A DNA stretch of 64,000 bases from a virus. Location: the IMG/VR virus record IMGVR_UViG_3300042987_002978, positions 40,852 to 104,851 of that record, one strand, 5' to 3'. The notes under the pieces were generated by a model. That model saw nothing but the letters and a program-made list of their open reading frames with translations. It was not told the DNA's origin and ran no database searches. The translations under genes were made by a program, and so were the position numbers. Of the stretch, positions 7,390 through 16,776 are shown one piece after another (position 1 is the first letter of the stretch; each line of letters starts with the position of its first letter).

Positions 7390-9579
7390 CTAGTCGCTTT
7401 TCTTCTCCATCAATCTCTTCATCAAATCCTTGACAAGTGACTGCTGCTCGATTTCGTCGCCTTCGGTCACTGCGTCGACGACGGAACGCTTCGCGTCGAC
7501 CAAATCGTAAATGTCTTCGTCAATTGTTCCGGAGGCAAGCAAGTACCAGGCCTGCACATTGTTCTTTTGTCCGATTCTGTGGCAACGGTCTTCTGCCTGG
7601 TCGTGCTCGCCGGGAGTCCAACCCATCTGGACGAAGACAACGTCGGAGCCTGCCGTCAATGTGATACCTACTCCACCAGCCTGAAGGTTGAGGACGATGA
7701 CTCTTGCGGAAGGGTCAGTCTGGAATGCATCGACCGCTGCCTGTCTTTCTTCGAGTGAGTCGCGCCCGCTGATTCTCAGATTGCCGTACTTCTCGGCAAG
7801 ATGGTCGACCACGTCGATGTTGTGGGCAAACACAACAAGTTTGCGGTCACACGATTCAAGGAACGAATCAATCCATTCCTCGACTGCGTCCATCTTCGCC
7901 CATGCGGCGAGGCGCTTAAGTACTTGGGTTCGCGCCAGATGCTCGCCTGAGTCTTTTGCCTTGTAGCCGTTCTCTCGCAAGAACAGAACGAGGTCATCTT
8001 CTGCCGATGAGTAATCTTTGTAACCTTTTCCGGCCACGTCGAGGTGAACGATGTTGCGGCTCTTTTCGGGAAGTTCCTTCAGGACTTCGTCTTTGGTCCT
8101 GCGGATGTAGCAGTTCTGCCTGAGTTTGGTATTGAGTTCAATCAGGTTGCTTGCTCCGCTTGTATCCCAGCCGAATCCGTTGTGGTAGGCGCCTGCATAA
8201 CGCTTGAGGAACGCCCATTTACCGCCGAAGCGGCCCAGCATCCCCATGATTTCCAATTGGCTCACAAGTTCAGACGGGCGATTGGTCACCGGCGTTCCGG
8301 ACAGCAGTAGAACGCTGCCCGAATTTGGGACCATCTCGGCTATGTCCTTTGCCGCCTTGGTGCGCTTGGACGAGGCGGTCTTGACATAGTGGGACTCGTC
8401 CAGCACCAGCCCGTTGATTCCTAAGTGTTCTATTGCCTCCACGAATTTGTACAAAATGTCGTAGTTCACTACGTTCACATCGCAAGCAACTATATCCGTC
8501 TTGCCGGACACGATATTGACCGTTCGGTGCGGCAGCCACTTGTTTATTTCTCGCCTCCAGTTCTCCTTGAGCGAGGCGGGACAGACTATGACCGCAGGAA
8601 ACGCATCGCGCATTTCCAGTGTTGCTATCGCTTCTACGGTCTTGCCAAGGCCCATTTGGTCAGCGACAAGACACCTTCCGACAGAAGACGCATAGGCGAC
8701 ACCAGCCTTCTGGTACGGCATCAGAGTTCCGGAAAGATTCGGGACATGGATGTCGGCGTCGGTTGAAGCCGACTTTTCAAGCAGTTCTGCCTCGCGTTTC
8801 GCCGAAGTCAACAGAGTCTTGCGCAGACTCTCCGACATTGAGAATCCGTACTTGTCCGCTATCTCCACGACCGACAAGACGGGTGGGGTGGACCAAACCT
8901 TTTTCTTTGCGTCCCACAGCCGACCTGGGATGTTCTTGATGTCGGCGACAATGTCCGGGTGGTAGGCGAACTCAAAGAGCAGGCGCCCGCTCTTGGACGT
9001 TGTTATCTTGCGGTCTTCTATTTGTGTTTGTTGCATTGTTGTGTTCATATGGTTGAGTTCTTCCGATGGGACGAATCCGTATTGAGAGACCAGTTTAGCG
9101 ACTTGTTCGGAACTGGACAAGGGTGCCACCCAAACGAGTGCTTTATTGTTCCACGAGACTCCGGGTATTTTCCTGATTTCCTCAATCAACTGCTCGTCAT
9201 ATTCGCAGCGCACGACGAACAGTTCCCCGTTGCTCGACACGGTATTCCGCGCTGCCGCATTTGTCGAAGACACCATTTCGTTGAATCCATGAGTGAAATC
9301 ATCCGGTCGCATCGGTGCAGGAATCTGGTCGTACTCGATTCCCAGCCCGGAAAGTTGGGTCTGATACTTGGCGAGCATTTTCCACGCTTCGTAGACGACC
9401 ACAGAATTCCACTTCGATACCGGGATGAGGGCCAGCATCGTGCCGTACCGTGCGTCGGCCTTGTTGAATCCGATTCCGTCCGTCGACTCTGCGCCGTCAC
9501 AAATTCCGGCAAGCGTGCGTATTGCTTTTGCAAGCAGTGACGCGTCGTAGCCGTCTATTTGTCGGTCAGGTTCGCCCAC
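7390..9579 (-). CDS. SNF2-family DNA helicase/translocase with HARP-like repeats
   Basis: About 729 residues from the GTG at 9579. A longer frame exists, but its extra N-terminus lies wholly inside the upstream gene. An N-terminal module (about residues 10-70) is followed by two HARP-like repeats, each ending in a conserved (W)-x-AP/PP...YGF pattern. The SNF2 core comes next: motif I ADQMGLGKT, DESH box, LLLSGTPVTN, and a C-terminal RecA lobe ending in GGVGIT and DRCHRIGQ. SMARCAL1-like proteins remodel stalled forks or anneal single strands, so a replication or repair role is likely. The start overlaps the upstream gene by 25 bases. Confidence 0.88.
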   Translation of the reverse strand: MGEPDRQIDGYDASLLAKAIRTLAGICDGAESTDGIGFNKADARYGTMLALIPVSKWNSVVVYEAWKMLAKYQTQLSGLGIEYDQIPAPMRPDDFTHGFNEMVSSTNAAARNTVSSNGELFVVRCEYDEQLIEEIRKIPGVSWNNKALVWVAPLSSSEQVAKLVSQYGFVPSEELNHMNTTMQQTQIEDRKITTSKSGRLLFEFAYHPDIVADIKNIPGRLWDAKKKVWSTPPVLSVVEIADKYGFSMSESLRKTLLTSAKREAELLEKSASTDADIHVPNLSGTLMPYQKAGVAYASSVGRCLVADQMGLGKTVEAIATLEMRDAFPAVIVCPASLKENWRREINKWLPHRTVNIVSGKTDIVACDVNVVNYDILYKFVEAIEHLGINGLVLDESHYVKTASSKRTKAAKDIAEMVPNSGSVLLLSGTPVTNRPSELVSQLEIMGMLGRFGGKWAFLKRYAGAYHNGFGWDTSGASNLIELNTKLRQNCYIRRTKDEVLKELPEKSRNIVHLDVAGKGYKDYSSAEDDLVLFLRENGYKAKDSGEHLARTQVLKRLAAWAKMDAVEEWIDSFLESCDRKLVVFAHNIDVVDHLAEKYGNLRISGRDSLEERQAAVDAFQTDPSARVIVLNLQAGGVGITLTAGSDVVFVQMGWTPGEHDQAEDRCHRIGQKNNVQAWYLLASGTIDEDIYDLVDAKRSVVDAVTEGDEIEQQSLVKDLMKRLMEKKSD

Positions 9580-10019
9580 AGCCTTATGTCGTGCGGTTCG
9601 GCGGTGTAATCGCCTTCGAACGATGCCCTTTTGTGCTCGACTATTGCCTTTACCAAGCGGGCATTTTCCTCCACGACATTGAGCGAATCCATGTTGCTCA
9701 AAATCGTCTTGACTTCCGACAGTCGCTTGTTGATGCCGTTGCGATAGCGCTGAGCCTTGCGCAACCACTCGTCGAACTTGAGTTTCTCTTCCGCGAAATC
9801 TTCAGGATTGGTGAGGCCAAGTTCCACGTCTCTGGCGAGCATGTCAATGCGCGTCTTGTGAAAGACCATCTGTGAATCAGAGTCTGACAAGGCTGTAATT
9901 AGCGCATGACACCACGCGAGTCTGTTCTCCTCGTCATGAAGCCAAGCGATTTCTTCTGAAGTAGCGTCTCCCTTGCATTCGCGTTTTGCCATGTCAAGGA
10001 CGTCTTTGTTGGGCAGCAT
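9555..10019 (-). CDS. Hypothetical helical protein
   Basis: Encodes 154 residues from ATG 10019, which has a GAGGTG ribosome site; an in-frame GTG lies six bases further upstream. It is rich in charged helical stretches (WLHDEENRLAWCHALITAL, EEKLKFDEWLRKAQRYRNG) and probably partly coiled-coil. No family was recognised. Its end overlaps the helicase start, suggesting translational coupling and possibly a shared role in DNA handling. Confidence 0.7.
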   Translation of the reverse strand: MLPNKDVLDMAKRECKGDATSEEIAWLHDEENRLAWCHALITALSDSDSQMVFHKTRIDMLARDVELGLTNPEDFAEEKLKFDEWLRKAQRYRNGINKRLSEVKTILSNMDSLNVVEENARLVKAIVEHKRASFEGDYTAEPHDIRLWANLTDK

Positions 10020-10074
10020 TTTCACCTCGTTGGGTAGTTGTGTTGTCCGTCTAGTCTACAGACGAACGGGGTGA

Positions 10075-13000
10075 TTACTCGGTATCCGGCTCTTTCATGT
10101 GCAGCCACATCGCCGCGGCAATGGCAAGAACCGTCGATATTCCGGCAATTTTCTGAATAGGCCCGGACAAAGTTAAATAAACGACAAGTGAGCCCGCAAT
10201 CGTGAAGCCCATGTTCATGAGCCCGTACGAGAACTTCTTGAAGAATGCTTTCCAGTCCATCACTTTCACCCCATTTACGTACTTAAAGATGCTGATGTTC
10301 TTTATCCAATCTAAACCATCGCCGGCAATCTCGCCTTGAGGCTCTTCCTCGTCATCCTCTCGTCTAGCCGCAGTGTCCTGTCGCGTGCTCGGCGCACTTG
10401 GGCCAGACGATGAAGGTGAGCCACCCGACATTCCGCCAGTCGCTGTCATTGAAACGGCAGCAGCAGACGTGAGCAGTCCCGCTGCGATGACCGTGCGGCG
10501 CTCTCCGACGCTGATGTTCTGGTTCAACATCTTGTATCCGTCAAATGCGCCTTGGAACAAGTCCACGACATCCTCAAAGACTTCACGGACATCAGAGGGT
10601 GCTTCCTGGACCGCGTCCACGATTTGCTCGGCAACTTCTTCTGTAAGTTGCTCTGCCTCGACGCTCTCAAATACCTGTGCGGCCTGTTCCGTACTGACCG
10701 ACTCAAGAACGGCAGGATTGGAGGCAAGAGTTGCTGCTACTTCTTGACTGACCCCAGCCTCGATTACAGCGGCCACCACGGCCACGATTTGTTCTTTCTG
10801 CTCTTCTGTCAAGGACTTGGGGTCTTCCACTTTGGTGATTGCCTCGATTACCTCGGCCACCACCTCAGCAACCCTGTCTTCGGGGACGGAATCAATCAGG
10901 TCAGCCACGACTTCTGCCGTCTCTTCGGGGGAGGCGTCCTCCAGTTCGGAAACTGCCTCTTCTACGGCTTCAGAAACCTCAGACTCTGGCTCTGGTACCG
11001 TTGTTTCTGGTGAGACAGGTTCTGGGTCTTCTTGCTCTTGGGGCAACACTGTTGTTTCAGTTGGCTGTTCTTCTTGCTCTGGCTCTACGGGGTCCTCTGG
11101 AAGAGTCGTATCTGGAGAAACATCAGCAGGGGTAGACGGTGTTGTTGTTTCGGGCTCTTCGACAGGCTCTGGTGTCGTGGTGGTCGTTGAATCGGTCTCT
11201 TCGGGAATGGTCGTCTCAACAGGCTCAGGCTGAGTGGTCGTCGTCGTCTCAGGCTCAGGCTCAGGCTCGGTCGTTGTTGTCGGAGGAACAGTCGTTATCG
11301 GGGGAGGCGCTTCCGTCGTCGTTGGAGCGGGGGCTTGGGTCGTAGTCGTCTGAGGAGCAGGGGCGACAGTCGTCGTAGTAGTGCTGGTCGTGGTAGTAGT
11401 CGTGGTACTGGTCGTCGTGGTCGTGGTGGTCGTCGAAGTAGTGGGGTCAACCACCGTCACGTCGACAGTCGAGTACGGCCCGTATGTGCATGAGCCTTGG
11501 CCTTCGCCAACACATGCAGCGCTTCCGGCGCGAACCTTGAATCTGACAGGTCCGTATCCGGTGGTTCCCGGAAATTGATACGAACCGACCACATAGGCGG
11601 TATTCGTGGCGTATGTCCACACACCCCAGCCGCCAGACTCGACATTATTGTTCAAGTCGAACCAACTGACGTCGTACATGTGCGGTGAAAGATTGCCTGA
11701 GGCTGGGGCATCCCAATCAAGAGAAACGCTTCCGTCTTGGTTGGCCGAACCTGTCAAGTTTTGAACTTGATTAAAATACGGGACAACCGTAGTCGTAGTT
11801 GTAGTCGTAGTGGTCGTAGTGGTTGTTGTGGTTGTTGTAAAAGTTGGATTCGGGTCGACAACGCTCGCCACCGCAGTTGAATTGCTGTAGCGGAGCATGT
11901 CAACAAAGTAAATGTCTCCTTCTGCCGGAAGGGAGAATGACGAAATAATCTTGCCGTTTCCGTTGAAGTAAATCTCTTTGTAATAGCCAGGTGCTTGGCA
12001 GGTCGAGCATCCTGCTGTCAATACCGAGTTTCCAATGGTAAATGTTGTGGTTGTTCCGTCTGAATATGTCACAGTTCCAGTTGCATCACCGTTCTTCGCC
12101 CCGACACGGAAGTAAAAACTTCTTGGAGTTGCCGATGATGGAAGTGTGAACAGCGCTGACTGCGACGGGTTGCCGGCATACACGGCAACACCGGTCGTGC
12201 CGTAACCGTTGTTCATGTTTGCGTAATACCAACCTGATTGATTGCTTGACGTGAGCGCACTTCCATTCACTGAAACCGTCACTCCAGTTGTCGGTCCTGG
12301 ACCCTCAAAATCCTCCGTTGTTTCCGTTCCGGTGCCAGGAGAGGGAACAGTCGTGCTCGTAGTGGTCGTTGTCGTTGGCGCAGGCGCAGTCACGGTGATG
12401 TTCATTGATTCGCTTACCACGATGCTTGACGGCATGTTGTATTCAGCGACATAACCTCCGACGCTTGACCAGGAATCGGGAAGGTCGTTCCAGCAGTTGC
12501 CGCCACTCCATTTGGTGACAGCGGCATCCTCGTTGCCTGAGTTGTTGGGCTCGCCACCGCACCACTTGGCGTAGTTCCCGCCTTGTGCAGACCCGTTGCT
12601 AACGCCGCGCCAGACAAGCGTTCCTTGTTCAGGAGAGCCGTCGTATGGGTCAAGAACCCAGTCACCTTCGACTGCCCTGTCGGAAAGGGCTATCCAGATG
12701 TTGTACGCACCTTGGATTTTGCTGAGGACGAACTCGTGTTCCGCGTCGGATGTGATGGTCACCAAATAGCCATTTACTCCGCTGATTGTTCTTGTCCGCG
12801 CCGCTGTCCTTGCATTCAAGTAACTGATGTTCCCTTGGACAAATTCATACAAATGGCCGTTAAAAAATGCAGTGTTGTTGACTTTCTCAGATACCTCAAT
12901 AGTCAATGTTGCGGAACCAGCCGTCGCGCCAGAATCCAGAGTCATCGCATCAAGCGCCGTATTGATGTTCGTTTGATTGCCAGTGAAATTGATTTGCGAA

Positions 13001-13308
13001 GTGTTGGTCCAAGACGTGTACCCAGACTCAAGCGTCAATCCAGTCGTCGTCGGCAAGTTGACCTTCGCAGCAGTTGAGCCAGAAACAGTGATGCTCACCA
13101 AAAGATTGGCGGATTCACTAAAGCCAGAAACTTGAAAATCATCACTGAGGGCAAGCCCGTTTTGGCCGCTGACAGTTGTTATGTCAGAAGGTGCCGCAAC
13201 GGACTCTCCCGCAGCGTTCGCTGTTTTCAGAGGTGTGCCAAAACTGAAAAGCATGCACATGAAACACGTCAACCAAATCAGTGCTTCGAACGGTCTGCGC
13301 CTCAACAT
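10075..13308 (-). CDS. Secreted, membrane-anchored C-type lectin surface protein
   Basis: Encodes 1077 residues. Order: signal peptide (1-32, ending ANA); cadherin-like beta region (35-145); C-type lectin fold (about 148-291) with WIALSD, the mannose-type sugar/calcium triad EPN (253-255), WND (273-275) and cysteines 250/272; beta-sandwich domain (330-485); poly-Thr run; fibronectin III-like domain (510-625); Thr/Pro/Glu-rich stalk; acidic helical region (about 780-940); hydrophobic segment near 960; and a C-terminal membrane helix (about 1030-1060) with a short tail. It looks built for display on the infected cell, or possibly the virion. Actinobacterial surface proteins use the same linkers. 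Neighbours are glycosyltransferases. Confidence 0.85.
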   Translation of the reverse strand: MLRRRPFEALIWLTCFMCMLFSFGTPLKTANAAGESVAAPSDITTVSGQNGLALSDDFQVSGFSESANLLVSITVSGSTAAKVNLPTTTGLTLESGYTSWTNTSQINFTGNQTNINTALDAMTLDSGATAGSATLTIEVSEKVNNTAFFNGHLYEFVQGNISYLNARTAARTRTISGVNGYLVTITSDAEHEFVLSKIQGAYNIWIALSDRAVEGDWVLDPYDGSPEQGTLVWRGVSNGSAQGGNYAKWCGGEPNNSGNEDAAVTKWSGGNCWNDLPDSWSSVGGYVAEYNMPSSIVVSESMNITVTAPAPTTTTTTSTTVPSPGTGTETTEDFEGPGPTTGVTVSVNGSALTSSNQSGWYYANMNNGYGTTGVAVYAGNPSQSALFTLPSSATPRSFYFRVGAKNGDATGTVTYSDGTTTTFTIGNSVLTAGCSTCQAPGYYKEIYFNGNGKIISSFSLPAEGDIYFVDMLRYSNSTAVASVVDPNPTFTTTTTTTTTTTTTTTTTVVPYFNQVQNLTGSANQDGSVSLDWDAPASGNLSPHMYDVSWFDLNNNVESGGWGVWTYATNTAYVVGSYQFPGTTGYGPVRFKVRAGSAACVGEGQGSCTYGPYSTVDVTVVDPTTSTTTTTTTTSTTTTTTTSTTTTTVAPAPQTTTTQAPAPTTTEAPPPITTVPPTTTTEPEPEPETTTTTQPEPVETTIPEETDSTTTTTPEPVEEPETTTPSTPADVSPDTTLPEDPVEPEQEEQPTETTVLPQEQEDPEPVSPETTVPEPESEVSEAVEEAVSELEDASPEETAEVVADLIDSVPEDRVAEVVAEVIEAITKVEDPKSLTEEQKEQIVAVVAAVIEAGVSQEVAATLASNPAVLESVSTEQAAQVFESVEAEQLTEEVAEQIVDAVQEAPSDVREVFEDVVDLFQGAFDGYKMLNQNISVGERRTVIAAGLLTSAAAVSMTATGGMSGGSPSSSGPSAPSTRQDTAARREDDEEEPQGEIAGDGLDWIKNISIFKYVNGVKVMDWKAFFKKFSYGLMNMGFTIAGSLVVYLTLSGPIQKIAGISTVLAIAAAMWLHMKEPDTE

Positions 13309-13312
13309 AGCA

Positions 13313-13361
13313 GGAAGAATAAATCTTCCGGCTAGATAGTGTTTATAATTGCGCGATTATA
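13313..13361 (-). promoter_or_regulatory. Promoter and leader hairpin of lectin gene
   Basis: A perfect TATAAT (minus strand, 13361-13356) lies about 48 bases before the lectin start and overlaps the glycosyltransferase stop. A TTTAAC-like -35 is possible. The leader contains GGAAGA-TTTAT-TCTTCC immediately before the ATG, which would place the purine-rich ribosome site in a hairpin. Confidence 0.45.
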
Positions 13362-14469
13362 GTTTCGCTATCTTGTTAAAGACTTCTATCCACTGCGACG
13401 CTGTTTGTTTGATGGAAAACTGTTTGGACACTATCGTTCTTGCTCTTCTTGACTCTTCTTCTCGTTTAGCAAGATTCAGGAACGAATCAAGGTGATTTTC
13501 CCATTCTTGTTGTGATGAGGCGACTCGGCCCACCCCAGCATTGGCAAGGTACTCGTACTCCGGAAGATTTGATGCGACAAAAGGAATTCCTGCCGCCGCA
13601 TACTCAAGACCTTTTATGAATGACTTGGCTCGATTGAACGGTATGTCGTTTAGCGGGACGATTCCGATATCAAAATTTGCGTAGACATTGGGCAAGTCGT
13701 AGAGCGGCACCATGGGACTGACGGAGCACAAATCGGGGTTTATCTTGAGCCTCAGATAGGCAGGACCAGCCCAAGGGATGTGTCCTGCATGGTGGAAACG
13801 GGCATCGCGACTGGTCAGATATTCGTTGAAGAACGGCGATATCTGCTCAAGGTCCATGGACCGCCACGGCGTGGCACCGAGCCACCCAATTATCGGCTTG
13901 CGCTTCACCGTCCTGAATCGAGTCCATCTTTCTATGTCAATGGCGTTGCGGACCATGAATATGGGCTTCTTGGGGTATTTCTTTTTGTAGTACTGCTCTA
14001 TGAATGGCGTAGAGCAGATTAGGGCGTCGGCGTTCTTGATTATCTCCGCGTAAATCTCCCTGTTGCTTTCTTTGGATTTTGCAGGGTCGGTCGACCTATA
14101 GGCGTGGTTTGTTTCGTGCAGTTCTTCGTGAAGGTCGTCGATATCTACCACGATTTTTTGACCGATGGCTTTTGCTTTCGGCATCGCCTCAAGGGTCTGT
14201 GCCGACATGATTACCTTGAGAACGATTATTCCGTGCCTGTGCGAAAACGTGTCGTTCAGCCGCTTGATGACGAACTTACCGTTTGGCTTTATGGACAAGA
14301 ACCCGAAACTTGCGTGGATTCCGGCAAGATTCAACTGCTGTGCCGGAAGTATGCACCTGTACCACGTGCAGCCGTTCGGTACGTATTGGTCTTCGTCTCT
14401 TCCCCAATCGAGCGAAGCAAACCCGACGCTGAACGTAAGTCCTTCGTCTTTGAAAACGTGGCGATTCAT
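13357..14469 (-). CDS. Glycosyltransferase, GT4-like (copy 2)
   Basis: Encodes 370 residues from ATG 14469, which overlaps the stop of the preceding gene as ATGA. It shows a two-domain GT-B pattern: an N-terminal half with VVDIDDLHEELHETNHAY and a C-terminal half with IIGWLGATPWRS and the donor-site-like KGLEYAAAGIPFVAS. It is clearly paralogous to the adjacent gene (shared NGCTWYRCILPA, ALICSTPF, FMVRN and DIGIVPLN), so the pair is a tandem duplication. Acceptor and sugar are unknown; host glycan, virion protein or modified DNA are all possible. Confidence 0.85.
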   Translation of the reverse strand: MNRHVFKDEGLTFSVGFASLDWGRDEDQYVPNGCTWYRCILPAQQLNLAGIHASFGFLSIKPNGKFVIKRLNDTFSHRHGIIVLKVIMSAQTLEAMPKAKAIGQKIVVDIDDLHEELHETNHAYRSTDPAKSKESNREIYAEIIKNADALICSTPFIEQYYKKKYPKKPIFMVRNAIDIERWTRFRTVKRKPIIGWLGATPWRSMDLEQISPFFNEYLTSRDARFHHAGHIPWAGPAYLRLKINPDLCSVSPMVPLYDLPNVYANFDIGIVPLNDIPFNRAKSFIKGLEYAAAGIPFVASNLPEYEYLANAGVGRVASSQQEWENHLDSFLNLAKREEESRRARTIVSKQFSIKQTASQWIEVFNKIAKL

Positions 14470-15572
14470 GTTATGTCCATGATGCTGGTGTACACGTGTT
14501 CCCATTGCGATGCGAAAGAATCGATTGAGAAGTGCTCGGTTATTATTTCTTTGTTCAACTCCGACTCGTCGACGCGCATGTTGTAATCCATCAGTTCGTT
14601 GAAATGCGCAATCCACTCTTCGTCCGTTTTCGCTATTCTTCCCACTCCGGCGTCCGCCAGGTATTGATATTCTGGAGTATGGGACGCGACGAACGGGATT
14701 CCTGCGGCGGCATATTCAAGGCCTTTCAAATATGACTTTGCGTGGTTGAATTCGACGTTGTTCAAAGGGACTATGCCGATATCGATGTTCTTGTAGAGTT
14801 CCGGAAGTTGCGTCATAGGAAGCATCGGCGTGGTGCTTACTTGCTTGTCGTCGATTCCAAGAAGCGAGGCGGCGCTGTCCGCCGCGGCTATGTGGCCGGA
14901 GTGGTGAAAAGTCGTGTTCTGCGATATCAGGTATTCCTTGAAGAAGGACGACAACTGCTCTAAGTCTCTTGAACGCCACGGAGTCGCGCCAACCCAACCG
15001 ATTACAGGTACGGAACGTCTGGTGTTGCGCTTGGGCCACCGACCGATGTCGATGGAGTTTCTCACCATGAACACAGGCTTTGTAGGGTGCTTTTTTGAAT
15101 AAAAGTCGTACAGGAACGGCGTCGAGCAAATCAGGGCATCGGCCATTTCAATGACTTGAAAATAGATATCGCGATTGTTGTCCTTGTGAAGTTCCGGGTC
15201 GGTCTGCTGACGAGCCCTGTTCGTCTCGGGAAGATTGTCGAACCAGTCGTCTATATCAACGACCACACGGACCTTGTTCGCTTTTGCTATTTGTACCGCT
15301 ATGAGGTTTGCGGCGTGCATCGGCAGTTTGAACACCAGCATTTTGTGACCCGAATAGATACCTTCCGTCTTGTACAGAGGTGCACGTACGCGAACGCCCA
15401 CCTTGCCGTCGGCGACCGATATGGTTCCGATTTGGCAGGCATGATTACGTCGAATCATTGCCATTGCCGGAAGAATGCAGCGATACCAAGTGCAGCCGTT
15501 GGGAAAAGACAGATTCTGGACTTGAGACCAGTCCTGAGAGATGAACCCGATGCTGAGCGGCGTGGTTGGCAC
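14466..15572 (-). CDS. Glycosyltransferase, GT4-like (copy 1)
   Basis: Encodes 368 residues. It starts MPTTPLSIGFISQDWSQ and shares the GT-B layout of its neighbour: VVDIDDWFDNLPETNRA in the first domain, VIGWVGATPWRSRDLEQ between domains and KGLEYAAAGIPFVASHTPEY in the donor-binding domain. It is translationally coupled to copy 2. It opens a minus-strand cluster downstream of two oxygenase-like genes, suggesting a joint modification pathway. Confidence 0.85.
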   Translation of the reverse strand: MPTTPLSIGFISQDWSQVQNLSFPNGCTWYRCILPAMAMIRRNHACQIGTISVADGKVGVRVRAPLYKTEGIYSGHKMLVFKLPMHAANLIAVQIAKANKVRVVVDIDDWFDNLPETNRARQQTDPELHKDNNRDIYFQVIEMADALICSTPFLYDFYSKKHPTKPVFMVRNSIDIGRWPKRNTRRSVPVIGWVGATPWRSRDLEQLSSFFKEYLISQNTTFHHSGHIAAADSAASLLGIDDKQVSTTPMLPMTQLPELYKNIDIGIVPLNNVEFNHAKSYLKGLEYAAAGIPFVASHTPEYQYLADAGVGRIAKTDEEWIAHFNELMDYNMRVDESELNKEIITEHFSIDSFASQWEHVYTSIMDIT

Positions 15573-15621
15573 GCCTATACGTTAGCGAAAATACTTGCTC
15601 AGCACCCGCAGATTATGTGTT

Positions 15622-16209
15622 TTATAGGGGCACCCAGTGGTCAAGCGAATTCAAAGATTTTTGTATGCTGCCGTATGAATGTATGTCAAACGCAATCGTT
15701 ATTCGTGGTTCATCTTTTAGGGGCTTGGATGTTTTGTGGAAATTATCGTTTGACTTTGCAAACACCAGCAACCCGTCCTTTGAGTCAACTTTTATGCGTT
15801 GACCATCATCGAACTTGTACTGAGTATTTCCTGCACTTGACTTGACACAAAAAAATCCGTGGTACGAATGCTTGCTGCCATAGTGTCTGTGCCAATCAAG
15901 TTTTTGTTTGTCTCTGTAAACATTCACCCAGCCTTGAATGTAGTATTTTTTGGACACATCAATGTCTGCCGAATAAAAGGTATCTCTTATCGCACAGTAG
16001 AGAGAATTAAGTTCTACGGACGGATAGCAAAAAACGTTGTAAAAGTCTGCCACCCGCGTGCCGAACGGGGTGTCTTCATCAATTTTGTAGTTTTGTGGTT
16101 TGTCTGAAAGCGTGCTGGCAACCAACTCTTCTATCTCCAGACATTGTTCAGAAAGTTCTCGCAGGTCAATTTCTTCCAGCAGAACAGAAACTATTTTTCT
16201 TCTTGCCAT
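15622..16209 (-). CDS. 2-oxoglutarate/Fe(II) oxygenase-like protein
   Basis: Encodes 195 residues from ATG 16209, leaving a ten-base gap to the previous gene; a TTG at 16245 is the alternative. The C-terminal half resembles a double-stranded beta-helix oxygenase: QGWVNVYRDKQKLDWHRHYG (first iron-binding segment), SYHGFFCVKSSAG, distal FHKTSK and RITIAFDI carrying the Arg for 2-oxoglutarate. The usual HxD reads HRH here, so the acid ligand is not certain. It would hydroxylate a small molecule, sugar, nucleotide or protein. Confidence 0.6.
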   Translation of the reverse strand: MARRKIVSVLLEEIDLRELSEQCLEIEELVASTLSDKPQNYKIDEDTPFGTRVADFYNVFCYPSVELNSLYCAIRDTFYSADIDVSKKYYIQGWVNVYRDKQKLDWHRHYGSKHSYHGFFCVKSSAGNTQYKFDDGQRIKVDSKDGLLVFAKSNDNFHKTSKPLKDEPRITIAFDIHSYGSIQKSLNSLDHWVPL

Positions 16210-16219
16210 ATGCTCAGTC

Positions 16220-16741
16220 TCAGAAATAGTTAAAGTTGATAACAATTCTGTATTTCGTGTTCGTGTGCGTTGTCCCAGCGTGGCTCATTGTTGCCGGGAA
16301 TACAACGACTCTATTGGCAACACTTTCTACTTTTGTGCCATCCTCGAACAATGTATATCCGTCATTCGTGTTTAAGTAGTAAATGGCAGTCTTCATTGCT
16401 GACATGACCTCAGGTTTTCGCAGCATCGTAGGATAAGCAATGTCCGTGTGCATGTCTGATACTTCTATGGTCGGTGTTGATGGTCTGAAATTTGCTTTTG
16501 CCCTGACAAGTACGTCCGACTTCAAATTGCGCAGAAGTGGGGCCAGCACAGAGTAGTAGGGGCTCGTCTGACTGTTGTCCCTGTAGAAAATGTGGGTGAA
16601 TTGAAAATCGTTCAGCGAGCGACTGGGTTTGTCTTTGTAGACTACGCTGTTGTTGTAATGCCAATTAAATTTCACGTCGGTCAGCGTCGTAAATATAGCC
16701 GAGTGTTCTTCCTTTTTGAGGAATTCGTCAATGATTTCCAC
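16220..16741 (-). CDS. 2-oxoglutarate/Fe(II) oxygenase
   Basis: Encodes 173 residues from GTG 16741. Longer versions would run into the divergent plus-strand gene. It has a clear prolyl-4-hydroxylase-like iron site: MHTDIAY (HxD), AIYYLNTNDGYTLFEDG, then FPATMSHAGTTHT (distal His) and YRIVINFNYF with the 2-oxoglutarate Arg. It lies ten bases before a second oxygenase-like gene and opposite a third. The substrate is unknown. A TATACT box seven bases before the GTG suggests a leaderless message. Confidence 0.75.
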   Translation of the reverse strand: MEIIDEFLKKEEHSAIFTTLTDVKFNWHYNNSVVYKDKPSRSLNDFQFTHIFYRDNSQTSPYYSVLAPLLRNLKSDVLVRAKANFRPSTPTIEVSDMHTDIAYPTMLRKPEVMSAMKTAIYYLNTNDGYTLFEDGTKVESVANRVVVFPATMSHAGTTHTNTKYRIVINFNYF

Positions 16742-16748
16742 GCTGCCA

Positions 16749-16770
16749 AGTATAGTAGAATGATACGGAG
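16749..16770. promoter_or_regulatory. Divergent overlapping promoter
   Basis: Between two divergent oxygenase genes the sequence AGTATAGT supplies TATAGT (16751-16756) on the plus strand and TATACT (16754-16749) on the minus strand. The plus gene then has GGAG (16767-16770) six bases before its ATG. The two directions should compete for polymerase. Confidence 0.5.
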
Positions 16771-16776
16771 AAAAAT

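Noticed and set aside
10373-11578. Several plus-strand frames rich in Val, Ser and Leu opposite the lectin gene
   Set aside because: They are antisense readings of Thr/Pro/Glu-rich linker codons. They lack ribosome sites and family motifs, and the minus-strand gene explains the region.
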